A stretch of 64,000 nt of DNA from Candidatus Zixiibacteriota bacterium (lineage in GTDB: Bacteria > Zixibacteria > MSB-5A5 > WJJR01), in NCBI GenBank assembly GCA_040752595.1, contig JBFMGX010000004.1:301346-365345 (forward strand), written 5' to 3'. The notes under the pieces are model-generated. The model had not been told where the DNA came from. It saw only the letters and a list, made by a program, of their open reading frames with translations, and searched no databases. Both the position numbers and the translations under genes were made by a program. Shown here piece after piece: positions 26,694-36,516 of the stretch; the first letter of the stretch is position 1; each line of letters begins with the position of its first letter.

Positions 26694-27950
26694 ATGAATG
26701 ATAGACTGACGCTCGTGCATGGTGGGTCCGACGGTAACGGTGCCATCCGCCTTGATACTATTGAGTCCGGGATCGCGGCGATCGCCGCCGGGCGGATCGT
26801 GATCGTCGCCGACGATGAGAACCGGGAGAACGAGGGGGACCTGGTGATGGCAGCGCAGCATGCCACGTCGGAGGCGGTCAACCTGTTGGTCACGCATGGA
26901 CGAGGGCTGGTCTGTGTCGCGCTCGATTCGGCGCGATTGGCGGCACTTGATCTGCATCCCATGGTCGCCAACAACACCGCCAAGATGCAGACGGCGTTCC
27001 TGGAATCGGTCGATGCCGTGGAGGGGACGACCACCGGCATCTCGGCCGCGGATCGTGCGCGCACGATTCAGGCGCTGGTCGATCCGCGCACACGTCCGCA
27101 CGATCTGGCCCGTCCCGGTCACGTCTTTCCGTTGGCGGCGCGTGACGGCGGTGTGCTGGCGCGCGCGGGACACACCGAAGCCGCCGTGGATCTCGCCCGC
27201 TTGGCCGGTCTGATGCCGGCCGGTGTCGTTTGCGAGGTGATGGACGATGACGGCACCATGGCACGGCTGCCCAAGTTGCGTCTTTTGGCCGATCGCCTCG
27301 GGATTCCCCTCATCTCAATCGCCGATCTGATCGCCTACAGGCGTCGCACCGAGAAACTGATCCGCCGGGTTGAAGAAGTCGATCTGCCCAGCCGCAACGG
27401 GCACTTCCGTCTGCACCTCTACGAGTCGACCGTCGACGGCGATCATCATATTGCCATGGTGCGCGGCGATGTCGCGGGGCGTGAGAATGTGCTGGTGCGC
27501 GTGCATTCCCAATGCCTGACGGGCGACGTCTTCGGCTCCGAGCGCTGCGATTGCGGGGCGCAACTGGTGGCGGCGTTGCGGATGATCGACGACGCCGGGT
27601 GTGGCGTCTTTCTCTATATGCGCCAAGAGGGACGCGGCATTGGTCTGGCCAACAAGATGCATGCCTACCATCTGCAGGAGAAGGGACTCGACACGGTGGA
27701 AGCCAACATCCGTCTCGGCTTCCCGCCCGATCTCCGCGACTACGGCATCGGGGCGCAGATCCTCCGTGATCTGGGCCTGTCGACGATTCGTCTGTTGACC
27801 AACAATCCGCGCAAGCTCGTCGGTCTGTCCGGGTATGGATTGACGATCGTCGAACGGGTACCGATCGAGGTGCACGCCTCCGAGCGCAACCGCCGGTACC
27901 TGACCACGAAGCGGGACAAGCTAGGGCATTTGCTGGGAGCGTTGGATTGA
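26694..27950 (+). CDS. ribBA: 3,4-DHBP synthase / GTP cyclohydrolase II (RibBA)
   Basis: 418 residues. The N-terminal half makes 3,4-dihydroxybutanone 4-phosphate from ribulose 5-phosphate (DDENRENEGDLVMAAQ, RPGHVFPLAARDGG, GHTEAAVDLARLAGL). The C-terminal half opens GTP: zinc motif CLTGDVFGSERCDCG, RQEGRGIGLANKMHAY and DLRDYGIGAQIL. Start ATG 26694 has GGAGG 5-8 bases upstream; the longer frame from 26559 overlaps ribE and is rejected. Third rib gene under the riboswitch. Confidence 0.97.
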   Translation: MNDRLTLVHGGSDGNGAIRLDTIESGIAAIAAGRIVIVADDENRENEGDLVMAAQHATSEAVNLLVTHGRGLVCVALDSARLAALDLHPMVANNTAKMQTAFLESVDAVEGTTTGISAADRARTIQALVDPRTRPHDLARPGHVFPLAARDGGVLARAGHTEAAVDLARLAGLMPAGVVCEVMDDDGTMARLPKLRLLADRLGIPLISIADLIAYRRRTEKLIRRVEEVDLPSRNGHFRLHLYESTVDGDHHIAMVRGDVAGRENVLVRVHSQCLTGDVFGSERCDCGAQLVAALRMIDDAGCGVFLYMRQEGRGIGLANKMHAYHLQEKGLDTVEANIRLGFPPDLRDYGIGAQILRDLGLSTIRLLTNNPRKLVGLSGYGLTIVERVPIEVHASERNRRYLTTKRDKLGHLLGALD

Positions 27951-27990
27951 CCACTGGCGTGAAAATGTGTGACCATCGCCGGATTCATCC

Positions 27991-28047
27991 GTAGGGGCGA
28001 CCCTGTGTGGTCGCCCGCCCTGGGCAGCCACGCAGGGCTGCCCCTAC
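27991..28047. repeat. Pair of oppositely oriented GTAGGGG-family palindromes
   Basis: GTAGGGGCGACCCTGTGTGG (from 27991) followed by GGGCAGCCACGCAGGGCTGC with CCCTAC (28022-28047). The outer ends GTAGGGG/CCCCTAC face each other. Located between ribBA and ribH. Confidence 0.72.
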
Positions 28048-28075
28048 AGGTATTCACGCGATCAGGAGAAACGAC

Positions 28076-28540
28076 ATGCCGACCATGATCGAAGGCCAAC
28101 TCAATGCGACAGGGATGAAGTTCGCCCTCGTCGTCTCGCGGTTCAACCACTTCATCACCGACCGACTGGTCGAGGGGTGCACCGATGCACTGGTGCGCCA
28201 TGGCGCCGCCGACAACGATCTGACGATCGTGCGCGTGCCGGGCTCCTTCGAGCTGCCTCCGGTCGCCAATCGTCTGGCGAAGAGCAACCGGTTCGATGCG
28301 GTGATCGCGCTCGGCGCGGTCATTCGCGGCGACACGCCGCACTTCGACTACATCGCCGCCGAGGTCACCAAGGGGATCGCCCAAGCGGGGATGCAGAATG
28401 ACGCCCCGGTCATCTACAGCGTGATCACCACCGACACGCTCGAGCAGGCGATTGAACGCGCTGGAACCAAGGCCGGAAACAAGGGCGCCGACGCCGCCCT
28501 CACAGCCATCGAATTGGCCGACCTGCGCCGAAGGATGTAG
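28076..28540 (+). CDS. ribH: 6,7-dimethyl-8-ribityllumazine synthase
   Basis: 154 residues. Condenses the RibD product with dihydroxybutanone phosphate. Hallmarks: [48 protein letters not shown] and [20 protein letters not shown] with [13 protein letters not shown]. Start ATG 28076 follows AGGAGA. The TAG stop codon is bases 2-4 of a GTAGGGG-family palindrome (28537-28561), so the gene ends inside a repeat. Confidence 0.97.
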   Translation: MPTMIEGQLNATGMKFALVVSRFNHFITDRLVEGCTDALVRHGAADNDLTIVRVPGSFELPPVANRLAKSNRFDAVIALGAVIRGDTPHFDYIAAEVTKGIAQAGMQNDAPVIYSVITTDTLEQAIERAGTKAGNKGADAALTAIELADLRRRM

Positions 28541-28780
28541 GGGCGAGACGCTGCCTCGCCCTTGGGCGACCCAAAGGTCTGTAGGGGCGCATCGCGATGC
28601 GCCCGGTTATCCTGGAGAGGACGGGCGGTTCACGAACCGCTCCTACAAGAACATGTACGGCTGTGCAGGGCACGGCGTGTCGGAGACCCCGAGCGAAGCC
28701 GAGAGTCCGTGCCCGACCACGCCCGGCGAATTCCGTTTACCTCCTCGCGTTGGGCCGTTACATTCCCGGCATTCCCATGG
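28537..28780. repeat. Repeat cluster between ribH and nusB
   Basis: Three palindromes of the GTAGGGG family: 28537-28561 (inner arms GCGAG/CTCGC), 28581-28604 (GCGCATCGCGATGCGC) and 28619-28648 (GGCGGTTCACGAACCGC, ending CTCCTAC). A fourth repeat follows at about 28670-28715 with GCACGGCGTGTCGGAGACCC and AGAGTCCGTGCCC. No gene in the 266-base gap. Confidence 0.7.
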
Positions 28781-28806
28781 GCGGGAAAGAAGGGGATTGT
28801 TGCACT

Positions 28807-29253
28807 GTGACGCGGCGCCGACAGGGAAGAGAATTGGTTCTGGGTTGTCTGTATGCCCACTTTGCCACCGGACAGGAGCCCACGGCCGTGTTCGACGGGC
28901 AGGCCGGGCGCGTCACCTACGACAAGAAGACGCTCACATACGCGCGCAAGATCTTTTCGCAGGCGTTGGCCGACTCCGAGCGCATCGACCGCGCGATTCG
29001 CGATGCCGCGGCGCATTGGGACTTTGGCCGCATCGGCTCGATCGAGAAGAACATCCTGCGCGCGGCGATTGCCGAATTGTGGTTTTGCCCTGAGACGCCG
29101 GCCCGTGTGATCATCGACGAGGCGGTGGATCTGGCCAAGCAGTATGCCGGGGCTGAAGCCGGGTCGTTCGTCAACGGCGTCCTCGATCGCGTGTACAAAC
29201 TGACGGAACAGGCGGGAGAACAACCCCCATCCACCCAGACGGGGCATTCGTGA
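28807..29253 (+). CDS. nusB: Transcription antitermination factor NusB
   Basis: 148 residues from GTG 28807 (AAGGGG about 12 bases upstream); an in-frame ATG at 28777 has no ribosome binding site. All-helical NusB fold: RRRQGRELVLGCLYAH at the start, WDFGRIGSIEKNILRAAIAE and PARVIIDEAVDLAKQYA with SFVNGVLDRV at the end. Binds boxA RNA with S10 in rRNA antitermination. Linkage to ribH is a classic arrangement. The stop overlaps the next gene's GTG by 4 bases (GTGA). Confidence 0.94.
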   Translation: MTRRRQGRELVLGCLYAHFATGQEPTAVFDGQAGRVTYDKKTLTYARKIFSQALADSERIDRAIRDAAAHWDFGRIGSIEKNILRAAIAELWFCPETPARVIIDEAVDLAKQYAGAEAGSFVNGVLDRVYKLTEQAGEQPPSTQTGHS

Positions 29254-31934
29254 GCACTGGTGTGACGGAAGCGCCACAAGCCACCCGCGCGCGCAACTTT
29301 CTGGCGCGCACATTTCCCGATCCGGTGATCGGCATCCTCGGCGGTGTCGTCTTCCTGTTCTCGGCAGGGGTGTATATGGCGACGGTCTCGCGCACAGTGT
29401 CGTTTTGGGACTGTGGCGAGTTCATCGCCTGTTCCTACATTCTCGGGATTCCCCACCCGCCGGGGACGCCGCTGTTCATGCTGATCGGACGGGTCTTCTC
29501 CTGCCTGCCGATGGCCGGCGACATCTCCCATCGCATCAACTTGCTCTCGTCCTTCTCCAGCGCGCTGGCGGCGACGCTGGCATTCTTCATCCTGGCGCGG
29601 TTGATCACTCTTGGGTACTCCGAGCGCTATCCCGATCCGACGCTGGGGTTGGTGGCGCGCCTGTCGGTCTATGCCGGATCGTTGTGCGGGGCGTTGTTCT
29701 TCGCCTTCTCGAGCACGAATTGGTCAAACTCGGTCGAGGCCGAGGTGTACGGCCTGGCGATGTTCCTGATGATGCTCTTGCTATGGCTGGCGCTGATCTG
29801 GGTCGCGCAGCGTGACAACCCCGCCAGCGACCGTTATCTTGTCGCCCTATCTCTGATCGCGTTTCTGTCGATCGGTGTGCACCTGACCGTATTCCTGGTG
29901 ATGCCGCCGATCTTCCTGATGGTCGTCTGGCTCTCGGAGCGGCTACGCCGCGATTGGCGCTTCTGGCTGGCCTCTGCCGCGCTGATGCTGGTCGCCTGGG
30001 AGGTGTCCCCGTTTCTCTGGGCCGTGGCGGCGCTGATCGTCTTGACCGGCAGCATCGCCGCCGGGAGACGCTGGGGGATCATCGGTTGGGTATGGACGGT
30101 CTTCGCTTGGGGGACGGGTCTGGTCTGGACCATGGTCCGCGGAGAGCCGTGGCCGGTCTTCCTCACGGCATTAGTCTGGGCGCTCGGTGTGGTGCCCTGG
30201 GTCATGGCCAGTGCGCGCTGGCGGCTGGCGTTCGCGATCCTTGTGGCCGCATATCTCGGATACTCGGTGCAGTTGTACATCCCCATTCGCGCCGCTCAAA
30301 AACCCGCGATCAATCAGAACAGCCCGACCACTTGGGATTCGTTCCGTGGCTTCCTGGAACGGAAGCAGTACGGCGCCGACTCGATGTTCAAGCGCGCGCT
30401 AACACGGCGCGGCGCCTGGGCCAATCAACTGGGGCAGCATGAGCGCATGGGATTTTGGGGGTTCTTCGACCAGCAATACGGGTTCAATGATCGCGCCTTC
30501 CCACCTCTGTTTCTGCTGGGCGTGGTCGGACTCTATCAGTTGACGCGCCGACGACGCGTGCTCGGTCTCCTGTTCATTGTGTTGCTGTTGGTGACCTCGC
30601 TGGGTCTGGTCTGGTACATGAATTTTGCCGATGGGACGAAGTACAACCCGGCCACGCAGGACGCGTACCTGGAGGTGCGCGACCGCGACTATTTCTTCAC
30701 GCCGGCGTTCATCCTCTTTGCCATGGCGATGGGGTTGGGCGGGGCGGCGATCGTACGCTGGTTGGCGGGCGGGGCGCGTCTGTGGCCGGTCATCGGCGCC
30801 GTGATCGTGGCGCTCCTGCCTCTGCGGGCGCTGGAGGCCAACTGTTTTGTCAATGACCGTTCGAACAACTACATCGCCTATGATTATGCTTATAACCTGC
30901 TGATGTCCGCCGATCCCTCCGCCGTGTATTTCACCAACGGCGACAATGACACGTTCCCACTGTGGTGTCTGCAGGAGGTGTACGGGGTCCGGAAGGACGT
31001 GCGCATCGCCAATCTGAGTCTGCTCAACACGAACTGGTACATCAAGCAATTGAAGAACGAGCACGGGATTCCGATGGATCTGACCGATTCCGAGATCGAC
31101 CGGCTCGAACACTACCGGACTCCCGACGGCAAGGTGCATCGCGTTCAGGATCAGTTGACCGACGTCATCCTGTCCTCCAATCGCGGCCGCGCCCCCATCA
31201 ACTTCGCCTCGACCGTGAGCGCCGCCGCCCGCAAGTTCCAGGGAGAGCCGCTCGATCGCCACCTCGTGATGACCGGAATGGCCTACCGTCTTGTGTCCGA
31301 AGAAGGGGAGGGGATGGTCGATCTCGATGTGACCCTCGACCGGCTCGATCACGTCTTCCTCTATCGCGGGATCAATGATCCGGCCGTTTACAGGGACTTC
31401 AACGCGCGCCGCATGCTGGCGAATTACGCCGGCGGATTCTTCGCTGCCACCGACTCCCTGCGTCGAGCCGGTCGGTCCGAGGAGGCGGCACGCCTGATGC
31501 GACGATACCTGGAGCTCTTTCCCGACAAATGGGAGCCCTACGTCTATTTGTCGCAACTCTACACGGACATGAATCGGCCGGATGAGTTGGAGACGCTTCT
31601 CGCGCGGGTCGGCGGATTGACCGACGAGCCGGAACGCGCCTATGTGAACATCGGCTACTCCTTCAGCCGCCTGGGGAACAAGGCCCGCGCCGAACAGATC
31701 CTGCGCGGCATGCTGGCGCGCTGGCCCGCCTCGGAATCGGCGTTCAAGGCCCTCGTGCGCATCTACTATGACGCCGGCCAACGCGACTCACTCCTCGCGC
31801 TGGTGCAGAGATGGGTGAAGGACAATCCGCGTGACGATCAGGGGCGGAAGTTGCTCGAACAGGTCCGCACGTTGCCGGCCGACACGACCGCAGCCGGGGC
31901 CGGCCATCGGGACACGGCGGCGCAGGGACAATGA
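29250..31934 (+). CDS. DUF2723 / TMEM260-like membrane glycosyltransferase with TPR C-terminus
   Basis: 894 residues. N-terminal region SRTVSFWDCGEFIACSYILG and PHPPGTPLFMLIGRVFSCLP is the DUF2723 signature; human TMEM260 of this family is a protein O-mannosyltransferase. About 13 TM helices run to residue 530. A large periplasmic part follows (YFTNGDNDTFPLWCLQEVYG), and the last 180 residues contain TPR-like helices (EEAARLMRRYLELFPDKWEP, KARAEQILRGMLARWP). GTG at 29250 is translationally coupled to nusB. It heads a glycosylation gene run; protein O-glycosylation in the periplasm is my inference. Confidence 0.88.
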   Translation: MSTGVTEAPQATRARNFLARTFPDPVIGILGGVVFLFSAGVYMATVSRTVSFWDCGEFIACSYILGIPHPPGTPLFMLIGRVFSCLPMAGDISHRINLLSSFSSALAATLAFFILARLITLGYSERYPDPTLGLVARLSVYAGSLCGALFFAFSSTNWSNSVEAEVYGLAMFLMMLLLWLALIWVAQRDNPASDRYLVALSLIAFLSIGVHLTVFLVMPPIFLMVVWLSERLRRDWRFWLASAALMLVAWEVSPFLWAVAALIVLTGSIAAGRRWGIIGWVWTVFAWGTGLVWTMVRGEPWPVFLTALVWALGVVPWVMASARWRLAFAILVAAYLGYSVQLYIPIRAAQKPAINQNSPTTWDSFRGFLERKQYGADSMFKRALTRRGAWANQLGQHERMGFWGFFDQQYGFNDRAFPPLFLLGVVGLYQLTRRRRVLGLLFIVLLLVTSLGLVWYMNFADGTKYNPATQDAYLEVRDRDYFFTPAFILFAMAMGLGGAAIVRWLAGGARLWPVIGAVIVALLPLRALEANCFVNDRSNNYIAYDYAYNLLMSADPSAVYFTNGDNDTFPLWCLQEVYGVRKDVRIANLSLLNTNWYIKQLKNEHGIPMDLTDSEIDRLEHYRTPDGKVHRVQDQLTDVILSSNRGRAPINFASTVSAAARKFQGEPLDRHLVMTGMAYRLVSEEGEGMVDLDVTLDRLDHVFLYRGINDPAVYRDFNARRMLANYAGGFFAATDSLRRAGRSEEAARLMRRYLELFPDKWEPYVYLSQLYTDMNRPDELETLLARVGGLTDEPERAYVNIGYSFSRLGNKARAEQILRGMLARWPASESAFKALVRIYYDAGQRDSLLALVQRWVKDNPRDDQGRKLLEQVRTLPADTTAAGAGHRDTAAQGQ

Positions 31935-31969
31935 CGGCGGGACCACAAACCATGGCTGGGTGACGCTCG

Positions 31970-33184
31970 GTGCGGATACTGGCGATCAACTGGCAGGACC
32001 GCAAGCACCCGCTGGCCGGGGGGGCCGAGGTGCATCTCCACGAGATCCTCTCGCGCCTCGGCGCGTTGGGGCACGACATCACGCTTCTCTGCTCGCGGTT
32101 CCCCGGAGGACCTTCGACGGATGAATATGATCATCTTCAGGTTGTCCGACGGGGAGGACGCGACACCTTCAACTGGGGCGTGCGTCGCTGGAGTCGTGCG
32201 CTTCTACGGGCACAGCGGTACGATGTGGTCATTGATGACATCAATAAGATCCCCTTCTATACGCCGCGGTATTCTCCGGTGCCGGTCCTGGGGATCATCC
32301 ACCACCTCTTCGGCAGTGCGATCTTCCGCCAGATCAATCCGTTGGCCGCCGGTTATGTCTACGTGATGGAGTCGCTGGTCCCGCGCGTCTACCGGGGCAC
32401 GCCGCTGATGGTGGTCTCCGAAAGCACGCGTGATGATCTGGTGCGGCGGGGGATGGATGCGGCGCGGATCGCGGTCATCCACAACGGCATCGATCTGGGG
32501 CGGTACGGTCCCGATGCGGCGGTGACGAAATCCGACACGCCGTTGATCGCCTATTTGGGCCGCTTGAAAAAGTACAAGTCCATCGAGCATCTCTTCATGG
32601 CGCTGGGGCGCCTTGTGGGGGAGTTTCCCCGCGTGGCGGTCAAGATCGTGGGCGCCGGCGATGATGAACCCCGTCTGCGTCGCCGCGCGGCCTTGTCGGG
32701 GGTGGCCGACCGCGTGGAGTTCACCGGCTTCGCCGATTTCGAGCGCAAGATCGAGATTCTCCGCCGCGCTTGGGTCGTCGTTTGTCCATCCCTCAAAGAA
32801 GGGTGGGGGCTGACGAATATCGAGGCGAACGCCTGCGGCACGCCGGTGGTGTGCGCCGACGTTCCCGGCTTGCGCGACTCCGCCCGCGAGGGCGAGACCG
32901 GCCTGTTGTATCCCTATGGCGACATCGCGGCATTGGCGGACCGTCTGGGCCGGCTCCTGCGCGATCAGACGCTTCGCACCCGCCTCGGCCAGGGGGGGCT
33001 GGCGTGGGCGCGCTCGTTCAGTTGGGAGGAGGCCGCCCGACGGACCGAAGTGATCTTGGAGCGCGTGACCAACGGCGACACGCGGATCGGCATCAGTACG
33101 GCATCGATGACAAAGGGGGAGCAGGCGCCCCGATCGACGCCTCGGCCACGGGCATCGGCGCGCCGGGGGACCGATGCGTCGTAA
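31970..33184 (+). CDS. GT4-family glycosyltransferase
   Basis: 404 residues. GT-B fold retaining transferase: N-terminal NWQDRKHPLAGGAEVHLHEI (acceptor side with GGAE), middle VVSESTRDDLVRRG and VIHNGIDLGRY, C-terminal donor site IAYLGRLKKYKSIEHLF, SLKEGWGLTNIEANACGTPV with the E-x7-E pattern, and DVPGLRD. Start GTG 31970. Its last 11 bases overlap the next gene. The final 40 residues are a low-complexity Arg/Pro tail. Substrate unknown; probably adds a sugar to a lipid-linked or surface glycan. Confidence 0.9.
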   Translation: MRILAINWQDRKHPLAGGAEVHLHEILSRLGALGHDITLLCSRFPGGPSTDEYDHLQVVRRGGRDTFNWGVRRWSRALLRAQRYDVVIDDINKIPFYTPRYSPVPVLGIIHHLFGSAIFRQINPLAAGYVYVMESLVPRVYRGTPLMVVSESTRDDLVRRGMDAARIAVIHNGIDLGRYGPDAAVTKSDTPLIAYLGRLKKYKSIEHLFMALGRLVGEFPRVAVKIVGAGDDEPRLRRRAALSGVADRVEFTGFADFERKIEILRRAWVVVCPSLKEGWGLTNIEANACGTPVVCADVPGLRDSAREGETGLLYPYGDIAALADRLGRLLRDQTLRTRLGQGGLAWARSFSWEEAARRTEVILERVTNGDTRIGISTASMTKGEQAPRSTPRPRASARRGTDAS

Positions 33185-34202
33185 GGCCATCATCGGCACG
33201 CTCATCAGCGTGATCTTCCTGTATTTGGCCTTTCGCAAGGTCGACTATGGCGACTTGTGGCGCGCCTTGCAGGGCGTACGCTGGGTCTATCTGATTCCCA
33301 ACATCGTCCTGGTCGTCGCCGTGATGTGGCTGCGCGCCTGGCGCTGGCAGCTCATCCTGCGCCCCGTCGGTGACGTTTCTTACAATCGGGTCTTCTCCGC
33401 CACCATGATCGGTTTTATGGTGAATAATGTCCTGCCGGCACGGCTGGGTGAGATCGCCCGCGCCGTGTCCCTGGGATTGAAGACCGGCCTGTCGCGTTCG
33501 GCAACGCTCGCCACGATCATCGTCGAGCGGATCTACGATTCCTTCACGCTCCTGTTGTTCCTGTGGCTGGTGTTTGCCTTCTCGCGCATCTCCGAGTTGA
33601 CCGAGGTCGAGCGCATCCGTGACGTCGGCTGGATATTCCTGGCCGTCAATGTCGCCCTCCTGGTCTTCCTCATCCTATTGCAGGTGCGCAATGCCGGCGT
33701 CGTGCGCTGGATGCGCAGGATCAGCGGGATCTTCTCGGTGCGGATACAGCAGATCGCCGGGGAGATCGTCGAGAAATTCGCCCGCGGTCTGACGATGCAC
33801 CACAACATGCCGACCACCGTCGGCGTGGTCGTCCTCTCGCTGGTCATTTGGTTCATACTCGGCATCTCGAACTACTTCGTCTTCCTGGCCTTCGGGTTCG
33901 ACCATCTGCCGATCGAGGCCTCCTTTGTGGTGCTCGTGGTTGTGTCGCTGTTGATCTCGGTCCCGAACTCCCCCGGCTTCGTCGGCGTCTTTCATTGGGG
34001 CGTGCAGATTTCGTTGCAGATCTACGGCATCCAAAAAAGCGAGGCCCTGGCCGTCGCGCTGGTCCTGCATGCGGCGCAGTATCTCCCGATCACGCTCATG
34101 GGATTGTACTACCTGCGCAAGGAGCACCTGCGCCTGTCGACAGTACGCGGGACGGAGCCGGAACCGGCAGACACGACCAAGTCAGGAGCGCAGGGCTCCT
34201 GA
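33174..34202 (+). CDS. Flippase-like membrane protein (LPG synthase TM / AglD-type)
   Basis: 342 residues with about eight TM helices. Signature pieces of the UPF0104/LPG_synthase_TM family: WLRAWRWQLILRP, FMVNNVLPARLGEIARA (conserved Asn-x-x-P-x-R-x-GE), ATIIVERIYD and VPNSPGFVGVFHWG. Such proteins act in lipid-linked substrate transfer or flipping beside glycosyltransferases. The start overlaps the GT4 gene by 11 bases. The last residues (KSGAQGS) and the stop lie in a TCAGGAGCGCAGGGCTCCTG palindrome, another dispersed repeat (a similar sequence is at 58597-58625). Confidence 0.87.
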   Translation: MRRKAIIGTLISVIFLYLAFRKVDYGDLWRALQGVRWVYLIPNIVLVVAVMWLRAWRWQLILRPVGDVSYNRVFSATMIGFMVNNVLPARLGEIARAVSLGLKTGLSRSATLATIIVERIYDSFTLLLFLWLVFAFSRISELTEVERIRDVGWIFLAVNVALLVFLILLQVRNAGVVRWMRRISGIFSVRIQQIAGEIVEKFARGLTMHHNMPTTVGVVVLSLVIWFILGISNYFVFLAFGFDHLPIEASFVVLVVVSLLISVPNSPGFVGVFHWGVQISLQIYGIQKSEALAVALVLHAAQYLPITLMGLYYLRKEHLRLSTVRGTEPEPADTTKSGAQGS

Positions 34203-34270
34203 CCTACGCCCTGGGATTGTAGGGTGCGTGCGGAGCACGCACCGTCAGGGGGCTGAAAGCCCCCTGTCCG
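34185..34270. repeat. Three adjoining palindromic repeats
   Basis: TCAGGAGCGCAGGGCTCCTG overlapping the end of the flippase gene, GTAGGGTGCGTGCGGAGCAC (34219-34243) and CAGGGGGCTGAAAGCCCCCT (34246-34266). Confidence 0.7.
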
Positions 34271-34289
34271 CGATGTCTGGCTCACGAAC

Positions 34290-36494
34290 ATGACCCGATT
34301 CTGGACCTGGACACGTCGGCATCCGGCGGCGGCGATCTTCACCGTTGCGCTGCTGGTCCGCTTGATCTATCTGGCGGCCATACCTCAGCCGCCGGTCGCC
34401 TTCGATGCGCGTCGCTATGTAGCCGTTGGGCTGGCCGCGCCGCTGGCGGTGACGAATCCCGGTCTGTGGACCGATTCCACGGCGCGCGACGCCGTGCAAT
34501 TCCCACTGCTGCTCTCCGACCTCGTCCGCGATGAGGATGTGCTGTGGTTCCCATACACGATCCCCAGCTACCGGGAGGCACTCGACGACCTCTTCTTCAC
34601 CGGGCCGGTCTATCCGGCGTTCCTCGGGGCGGTCTTCCGCATTGCGCCGGCGTGGGACTTCTGGGTCGTCCGGTTGCTTCAGGCGCTCATCGATTCGCTC
34701 AGCGCCGTCATGATCCTCGTGTTGATGCGCCGATTGATCTCTCCGGTCGGCGGGGTCATAGCGGCTTGCGTCTGGTGTCTTTATGGGCCGGCGCTGTACA
34801 AGATCGGCGAGCTCAACACGGAGGCCTTGTCCGTCTGCCTTGGGCTGGCGATTCTCTTGGCCCTGGTCCGCGCCTTCGACAGCCGGGGGTGGGGCTGGCT
34901 GTGGATCGTCGGTCTGCTTTGCGGATTGTTGGCGCTGACCAAGGCGTCGGCCACCGTGCTCATCGTGCCTCTGGCGGCTGCCTGGATCTGGGCTTCGCGA
35001 CGGGACCTCCGCCGGGGGCTGTCAGGCGCGGCGATCATGCTGGTCGCCATGGCGGTGCTGATGATCCCCTGGGTGCTCGCCGTGTACTGGCGCTATGGCG
35101 TCTTCGCGGTGCGCGACCCCTCATACGGCGGCGCAAACTTCCGTCAGGCCAACATCCTCCAATCCGAGGGATACAACCTCGATCAAGCCCCGCGCGATTT
35201 CTGGACCTATCCGGTGTGGCGCGAAATGAAACGCCACCCAGGACAATACGCGCTGCTCTATCTGCAGAAGTTCGACCGCATGTGGCTCCTCCCCTCCGAT
35301 GACTTCCGTCGCGGTTTTCCATTGGGGCACACCGGCACATTGTGGCTGCAACGCGCGTTGGTGGCGCTGGCGCTGGTGGGGTTTTTCCTTTGGCCGACAC
35401 GGGCCGGTCCTGTCGCCTGGTTGCCGGTGTCGTTTGTCTTGTATTTCGCCGCATTGCACGAGGTGATGCATGTCGTCTCGCGCTACAACATGGTGGCGAT
35501 GCCGGTCGTGGCCGGCGCGGCCGCTCTCGGGGGGCAGTGGCTTGTGACGGCAGATCGTCGCGGCTGGCTGGTGCGCGCTGCGAGAATCCTCGTCACGATG
35601 ATCGCGGTCCCCGTCGCGTTGAGTCTTCTGAGACCGACAACGTGGCTCTTGTTGCCGGGTCTCTCTTGGCAGACGGCAACCGTGCTCTTCTGGGCCACCG
35701 GTGCAACCATCATCGGTGTGGCTGCCTGGTGGGTGACGGGAGTGCCCGAGGCGGACAAGTGGCTGCGCCGACGGGTCGCCGGCGGCGCCGGGTCGATTCT
35801 CATTCTCGCGTTCCTCGGGTTGGCGATTCCCCGCGAGGGTCACGCCGACTGGTCCATTCACTTGGATCGCCCGGACCTACAGGTGCGTCGATCGATCACG
35901 ATCCCCGCACAGATCGTGCGTGACTCGGTCGAGATGGGGGTCGTCCTCGTCGATGTCCTGCCCGATCGCGGCCAGGACTGCGGGATCATCCTCGGCATCG
36001 GAGCCCGGGAGGCGGTCTATTCCGCCCAGGAACTGATGAGTGAGGAGACGTTCTACTCCAAGGCGAGCTACAGAGTGTTTCTGAGCGAGTATGGTGAGCA
36101 GGTCACCGACGTGCGCCGCTGGACAATGACGAAACTCGATTCGGCGATGCTCGACTCGCTCTTGGCCGAACAGCGGGTGACGATTACCGTCGCGGTCGAC
36201 TCCGATGTCACGCGACCCGGAGGGCTGCGGGTGTATGGCGACCTACCGGTGGCGGACCAGGCGCATTGGTCCGGGCCCGGCATCGAAATGACCACGTTGG
36301 AACGATACTATGAGGCCGGCGACCCACGGGTCTGGACCGAACAACCGCTCGACTTCACGACCGCCACGAGTGAACTGGTCCGCGATGGCTTGGCCCGCAT
36401 CGACGACTTGTCAACTTCTTGGGGGCGTCAAGTGGGGCAATACCGTCTTTTCTTTGCACTCTTGATGTGGGATGGACGCTGGCGCTACTTTTGA
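34290..36494 (+). CDS. GT-C membrane glycosyltransferase (ArnT/PMT-like)
   Basis: 734 residues. About 11-12 TM helices to residue 505, then a periplasmic domain of about 230 residues (IHLDRPDLQVRRSITIPAQI, RDCGI-like strands). N-terminal YLAAIPQPPVAFDARRYVAV carries the acidic residue of the first periplasmic loop typical of GT-C polyprenyl-phosphate sugar transferases; FFTGPVYPAFLGAVFRI and LYGPALYKIGELNTEALSV resemble the family. It transfers a sugar from a lipid carrier in the periplasm; acceptor unknown. It partners the flippase-like and GT4 genes upstream, and its stop overlaps the upstream region of the Gfo/Idh gene. Confidence 0.85.
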   Translation: MTRFWTWTRRHPAAAIFTVALLVRLIYLAAIPQPPVAFDARRYVAVGLAAPLAVTNPGLWTDSTARDAVQFPLLLSDLVRDEDVLWFPYTIPSYREALDDLFFTGPVYPAFLGAVFRIAPAWDFWVVRLLQALIDSLSAVMILVLMRRLISPVGGVIAACVWCLYGPALYKIGELNTEALSVCLGLAILLALVRAFDSRGWGWLWIVGLLCGLLALTKASATVLIVPLAAAWIWASRRDLRRGLSGAAIMLVAMAVLMIPWVLAVYWRYGVFAVRDPSYGGANFRQANILQSEGYNLDQAPRDFWTYPVWREMKRHPGQYALLYLQKFDRMWLLPSDDFRRGFPLGHTGTLWLQRALVALALVGFFLWPTRAGPVAWLPVSFVLYFAALHEVMHVVSRYNMVAMPVVAGAAALGGQWLVTADRRGWLVRAARILVTMIAVPVALSLLRPTTWLLLPGLSWQTATVLFWATGATIIGVAAWWVTGVPEADKWLRRRVAGGAGSILILAFLGLAIPREGHADWSIHLDRPDLQVRRSITIPAQIVRDSVEMGVVLVDVLPDRGQDCGIILGIGAREAVYSAQELMSEETFYSKASYRVFLSEYGEQVTDVRRWTMTKLDSAMLDSLLAEQRVTITVAVDSDVTRPGGLRVYGDLPVADQAHWSGPGIEMTTLERYYEAGDPRVWTEQPLDFTTATSELVRDGLARIDDLSTSWGRQVGQYRLFFALLMWDGRWRYF

Positions 36495-36516
36495 TCCGGG
36501 GGAGGAGAGGTGCATC

